A stretch of 18,754 bases of DNA from DATDCV01 sp036524155 (GTDB lineage Bacteria; Verrucomicrobiota; Verrucomicrobiia; Limisphaerales; UBA8199). The notes beneath the pieces were generated by a model. That model did no database searches, was not told where the DNA came from, and saw nothing but the letters and a program-made list of their open reading frames with translations. This document shows, one piece after another, positions 16,377 to 18,754 of the stretch. Position 1 is the first letter of the stretch. Each line of letters begins with the position of its first letter. The stretch lies in assembly GCA_036524155.1 (NCBI GenBank), contig DATDCV010000095.1, positions 1 to 18,754 on the forward strand, written 5' to 3'. Made by a program: the position numbers and the translations under genes.

Positions 16377-17114
16377 ATGAAAATCCATAAGTACAACCGA
16401 GCCGGCCTGTTAGGGGCGGCCTTAGGCATCGCATCGTTGGCCGCAGGTTTCGCCGCCGTGGCGGATGAACAGCGCGGCGTCTTCCCGCTACACTCAAAGC
16501 CCTATGGCAAGAGCTACGGCGAATGGGCCGTGGCCCAGATCCAATGGACCATGAGCATCCCGATCGCCACCAGTCCCTGGGCCAACGACACCACCGGGGA
16601 ATTCGCCGCCATTGGTCAAAGCGGCCCTGTTTGGTTCCTGGGCAGCTCTTTGGGCGGGTCCTTGACGCGCACGTTCACCATGCCGGCCGGCAAAGCCATC
16701 TTTGTGCCTGTCAACCTTTGGGTCTTTGGCGCGGTCGCCTTCGACTGTGAGCCGTCCGTTCCCGGGGTGGTCTGCGACGTGCCGACGCTGTATGCCGCGG
16801 CGGCGGAGGCTGCCGATGCGGCCGTCGTCCTGGCGGTTTCTGTTGACGGACGCCCCATCCGTAACCTCCGAAACTACAGGGCGGTGTCACCAGGGCCGTT
16901 CGGTGTGACCGTCCCCGCCGATAACATCTCGGGAGTTCCCGCGGGCACCCACTTTCCGCAGGTGGCGGACGGCTACTTCGTGATCCTGGAACCGTTGTCG
17001 GTTGGCCGGCACACCATTTGGGTGAATGTGGTGAATGCCAATGGTTTTGAGACCACGCTTGCCTACAACATTACAGTGGCACCGCCGCGCGAGCGCGAAG
17101 AGAGCGAGGATTAG
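16377..17114 (+). CDS. Exported protein of a conserved family of unknown function
   Basis: A 245-residue secreted protein. Residues 1-29 form a signal peptide (basic 'MKIHKYNR', hydrophobic stretch, cut near 'AVA-DE'). The mature part carries motifs I recall from an uncharacterised secreted family in soil bacteria: 'SYGEWAVAQIQW.MSIP', 'NDTTGEFAAIGQSGPVWFLG', 'FTMPAGKAIFVPVN', two cysteines ('FDCEPSVPGVVCDV') that could form a disulphide, 'VPADNISGVPAGT' and a final beta-rich 'LSVGRHTIWVN' segment. The C-terminus is a charged 'PPREREESED' tail. No catalytic motif is recognised. GAGAAAGG 8 nt upstream supports the start. It is followed after 55 bp by another exported protein on the same strand, so they may be co-transcribed, and it is divergent from the degenerate sigma gene. 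Confidence 0.8.
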   Translation: MKIHKYNRAGLLGAALGIASLAAGFAAVADEQRGVFPLHSKPYGKSYGEWAVAQIQWTMSIPIATSPWANDTTGEFAAIGQSGPVWFLGSSLGGSLTRTFTMPAGKAIFVPVNLWVFGAVAFDCEPSVPGVVCDVPTLYAAAAEAADAAVVLAVSVDGRPIRNLRNYRAVSPGPFGVTVPADNISGVPAGTHFPQVADGYFVILEPLSVGRHTIWVNVVNANGFETTLAYNITVAPPREREESED

Positions 17115-17169
17115 GAGCAATGGTTTCTTTTCAGGCGCTCAATCCGTAACCAATAGCTAGCCAGGACAT

Positions 17170-18507
17170 ATGAAGACTCAACGAACAGGAATGGCCAACC
17201 TGCAGTCCACTGCCGGGGTGGCGTACGGAAACATCGGTCAACGGGTAAGCGACCCGTGGCCCGAAGGCAATGCGGCGACCGAACTGGAAACGGGCCAGGA
17301 GCAAGTGACCATAGCAGGCGGCCGCAGCCCGGGCAGGGGGAGCCGCCTGCGGCGAACGACCTTGATGGGCATCGCGCTGGCCGGGTGTTTGCTGGAGAGC
17401 GTGGCGAGGGCGCAAACTCCAATACCCGCCACCTACGTAATGCCCTTAGGCGCGGCCGATACCTCCAGGCCCGGTTTCGTCTGGCGCATCCACCAGGTCA
17501 CGACTCCCCAGCCGAACAGTAATGTTCGGACAGAGCAGCAACTGGCTGGCTTGTTGGGCGACAACATTGCCGACCCGAACGCGCTGGGCGCTGCGCTCGC
17601 TGCCGCCTCGCCCGCCGGTTTTTCGACCGCGCCGATCGCGTTTAACATCGGCACGGTCATTAACCTCAGCCGCGATGGCGCTGAAAATGCCGGGAATTTC
17701 GCACCCGACAACCCCTTTCCTGGCCTGCCGGGGTTGACCGGCAGCTCTGAGAACGTGGCGGCCGAGATACTGACGTGGCTGGACTTGCCGGCGGGTGAAA
17801 TCACCTTGGGCGTGAACAGCGACGATGGATTCGAGATGACGCTCGGTGGCGTGAGCCCCTTCGACCGCATCTCCGGGACGAAGGTGGGCGCTTTCGACGG
17901 CGGGCGCGGCGCGGCAGATACGATTTTCTCGATCACAGTCGCCCAGGCCGGGCTCTACGCGGCGCGGTGCACCTGGGAACAAGGCATCGGCGGCGCGAAC
18001 ATCGAGATCTTTTCGGTGAACCCGGATGGAACCCGGGTGTTGGTGAACGATACCGCCAACGGCGGCATACCTGCCTACAGCGGTGTCACGGCGCCGCGGG
18101 CCTACGTCCGTTCGATAGCTCCTCTGCCGGGCACGCTCAGGGCGCCCGCCAGCGGTCCCGTGGTGGTGGAGTTGGCCGAGGGCGCCAGCGCCATCAATTC
18201 GAGCGGCATAACCCTTTCCATCAACGGGGCCAACGTCGTCCCGACGACTACCAAGAGCGGAAGCGTCTGGACCATCAGCTACACCCCAACCCCACCTTTT
18301 GCCTCCGGCTCACAACAAAACGTTGTTCTGAGCTATATGGATGGGAGTTTGCCCGTGTCGGATGCCTGGAGTTTCCACGTGGCCTGGGTGACCTCGGGAG
18401 GACAGTTTGCCGCGGATTTCGACTCGGGCCAGCCTCCCGGCACGATGCTCTTTGGCAGCGCTCACGTGGACGCCAGCGGCGGCGTTGGCAACTGGGTTTG
18501 TAAGTAG
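17170..18507 (+). CDS. Exported surface protein, C-terminus apparently truncated
   Basis: A 445-residue product. Export signal: 'SRLRRTTLMGIALAGC' around residues 59-73, with a possible lipobox (LAG-C73) or a signal peptidase I cut after 'ARA' (residue 81). The 58 residues before it are unusually long, so a later start is likely; GTG at 17305 is preceded by AGGAG at 17297-17301. The mature part starts 'TPIPATYVMPLGAADTSRPG'. Residues 195-295 form a beta-sandwich reminiscent of PA14-like domains ('ITLGVNSDDGFEMTLGG'), and 308-405 an Ig-like domain ('GITLSINGANVVPTT'). At residue 413 a new domain opens ('ADFDSGQPPGTMLFGSAHVD') but stops after 33 residues ('GGVGNWVCK'), right where the tRNA half-gene begins. 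Related proteins, as I recall them, continue into a further domain, so the 3' end is probably lost. Function unknown. Confidence 0.7.
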   Translation: MKTQRTGMANLQSTAGVAYGNIGQRVSDPWPEGNAATELETGQEQVTIAGGRSPGRGSRLRRTTLMGIALAGCLLESVARAQTPIPATYVMPLGAADTSRPGFVWRIHQVTTPQPNSNVRTEQQLAGLLGDNIADPNALGAALAAASPAGFSTAPIAFNIGTVINLSRDGAENAGNFAPDNPFPGLPGLTGSSENVAAEILTWLDLPAGEITLGVNSDDGFEMTLGGVSPFDRISGTKVGAFDGGRGAADTIFSITVAQAGLYAARCTWEQGIGGANIEIFSVNPDGTRVLVNDTANGGIPAYSGVTAPRAYVRSIAPLPGTLRAPASGPVVVELAEGASAINSSGITLSINGANVVPTTTKSGSVWTISYTPTPPFASGSQQNVVLSYMDGSLPVSDAWSFHVAWVTSGGQFAADFDSGQPPGTMLFGSAHVDASGGVGNWVCK

Positions 18508-18549
18508 TCGGGACGGCGGGATTTGAACCCGCGACCCCCTGAACCCCAT
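18508..18549 (-). other. 3' half of tRNA-Pro(GGG), probable integrase attachment-site remnant
   Basis: Read on the minus strand from 18549: loop position 32 (A), U33, anticodon GGG (18547-18545), G37, 38; 3' anticodon stem TCAGG (18542-18538); variable loop GGGTC; T stem GCGGG (18532-18528), loop TTCAAAT, stem CCCGC (18520-18516); acceptor strand CGTCCCG (18515-18509); discriminator A (18508). No CCA is encoded. The five bases 5' of the loop (GTGCG) cannot pair with TCAGG, no D arm follows, and the matching acceptor strand CGGGACG is absent up to the window end. The identity therefore starts in the anticodon loop, a known crossover position of tyrosine integrases at tRNA genes. By orientation, the element would lie to the right and older host sequence to the left. 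An intron-split tRNA is a less likely alternative. Confidence 0.75.
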
Positions 18550-18754
18550 GCGCACGATTACTCGGGTGAGTTACGACAATGAGTAGCAACTACGCGGTGT
18601 TCTGGGCACCGGTGTTGTGACTCGGAGACCGAAGATCGACCGGGAATTGCAACAGAATCACAACGAAACTCACAACGCGCGACCACTTGAAAGATTGATA
18701 CAGCTACAGACGCACTCCTGTCTCGGCAGCCCAAATGCCGCAACGGTAGCCGTT
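18550..18754. other. Right edge, no gene recognised; short repeats
   Basis: No convincing coding frame is seen. TCACAAC occurs at 18658-18664 and 18670-18676 (12 bp apart) and inverted at 18614-18620. CGGTGTT is repeated at 18595-18601 and 18610-18616. Next to a tRNA attachment remnant these could be integrase arm-type or accessory sites, but short-word chance matches are possible. A 61-codon minus-strand frame (18558-18743) has no recognised content. Confidence 0.3.

Noticed and set aside
18508..18600. A complete tRNA gene
   Set aside because: No 5' acceptor strand CGGGACG, no D arm and no partner for the 3' anticodon stem upstream of the loop; only the 3' half is present.

Overview
The window (about 60% G+C by eye) looks like a chromosomal stretch from a Verrucomicrobiota bacterium, probably near Pedosphaera/Limisphaerales. 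This is judged from the protein families: a large exported CotH-kinase/lamin-tail/Ig-repeat protein, a C-terminal module ending in a 'RFYR' motif, two ECF sigma factors of types I associate with this phylum, and a PAS-rich soluble histidine kinase. No replication, ribosomal or full tRNA gene is present, so the assignment rests on recall of families.

Layout. 104-4128 (minus): a soluble sensor kinase (3 PAS, GAF, 2 PAS, HisKA, HATPase) followed by a REC-LuxR response regulator, coupled by an ATGA overlap. 4129-4422: a divergent control region with two direct copies of TCACCTGA 21 bp apart. 4423-7532 (plus): an ECF sigma factor, a 323-bp gap with no intact anti-sigma gene, then a membrane-anchored or exported protein made of 19 tandem 32-residue repeats. 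7533-8173: no intact gene, but the minus strand carries the 3' remnant of a surface-protein gene. 8174-15553 (plus): a 2459-residue exported modular protein with a CotH kinase domain and eight near-tandem Ig domains. 15532-16143 (minus): a second ECF sigma factor, overlapping the giant gene tail to tail by 22 bp and apparently lacking the region 4 recognition helix. 16377-17114 and 17170-18507 (plus): two exported proteins, the second apparently cut off at its C-terminus. 18508-18549 (minus): the 3' half of a tRNA-Pro(GGG), running from the anticodon loop to the discriminator base and directly abutting the stop codon of the cut-off gene.

Working together. The kinase and regulator form one signalling unit that may control its own divergent promoter. 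The first ECF factor may control the repeat protein downstream. The rest is cell-surface machinery. Three surface or regulatory genes are damaged at an end (5'-truncated remnant near 7892, sigma region 4 near 15590, 3'-truncated gene near 18493), so the right half reads as a rearrangement-prone accessory region. The tRNA half-gene implies site-specific integration, with the mobile DNA predicted to lie to the right of the window.

No complete novel defence or mobile system is visible. The most unusual items are the 19-repeat solenoid paired with an ECF sigma factor, the exported CotH giant, and the tRNA-Pro attachment remnant.
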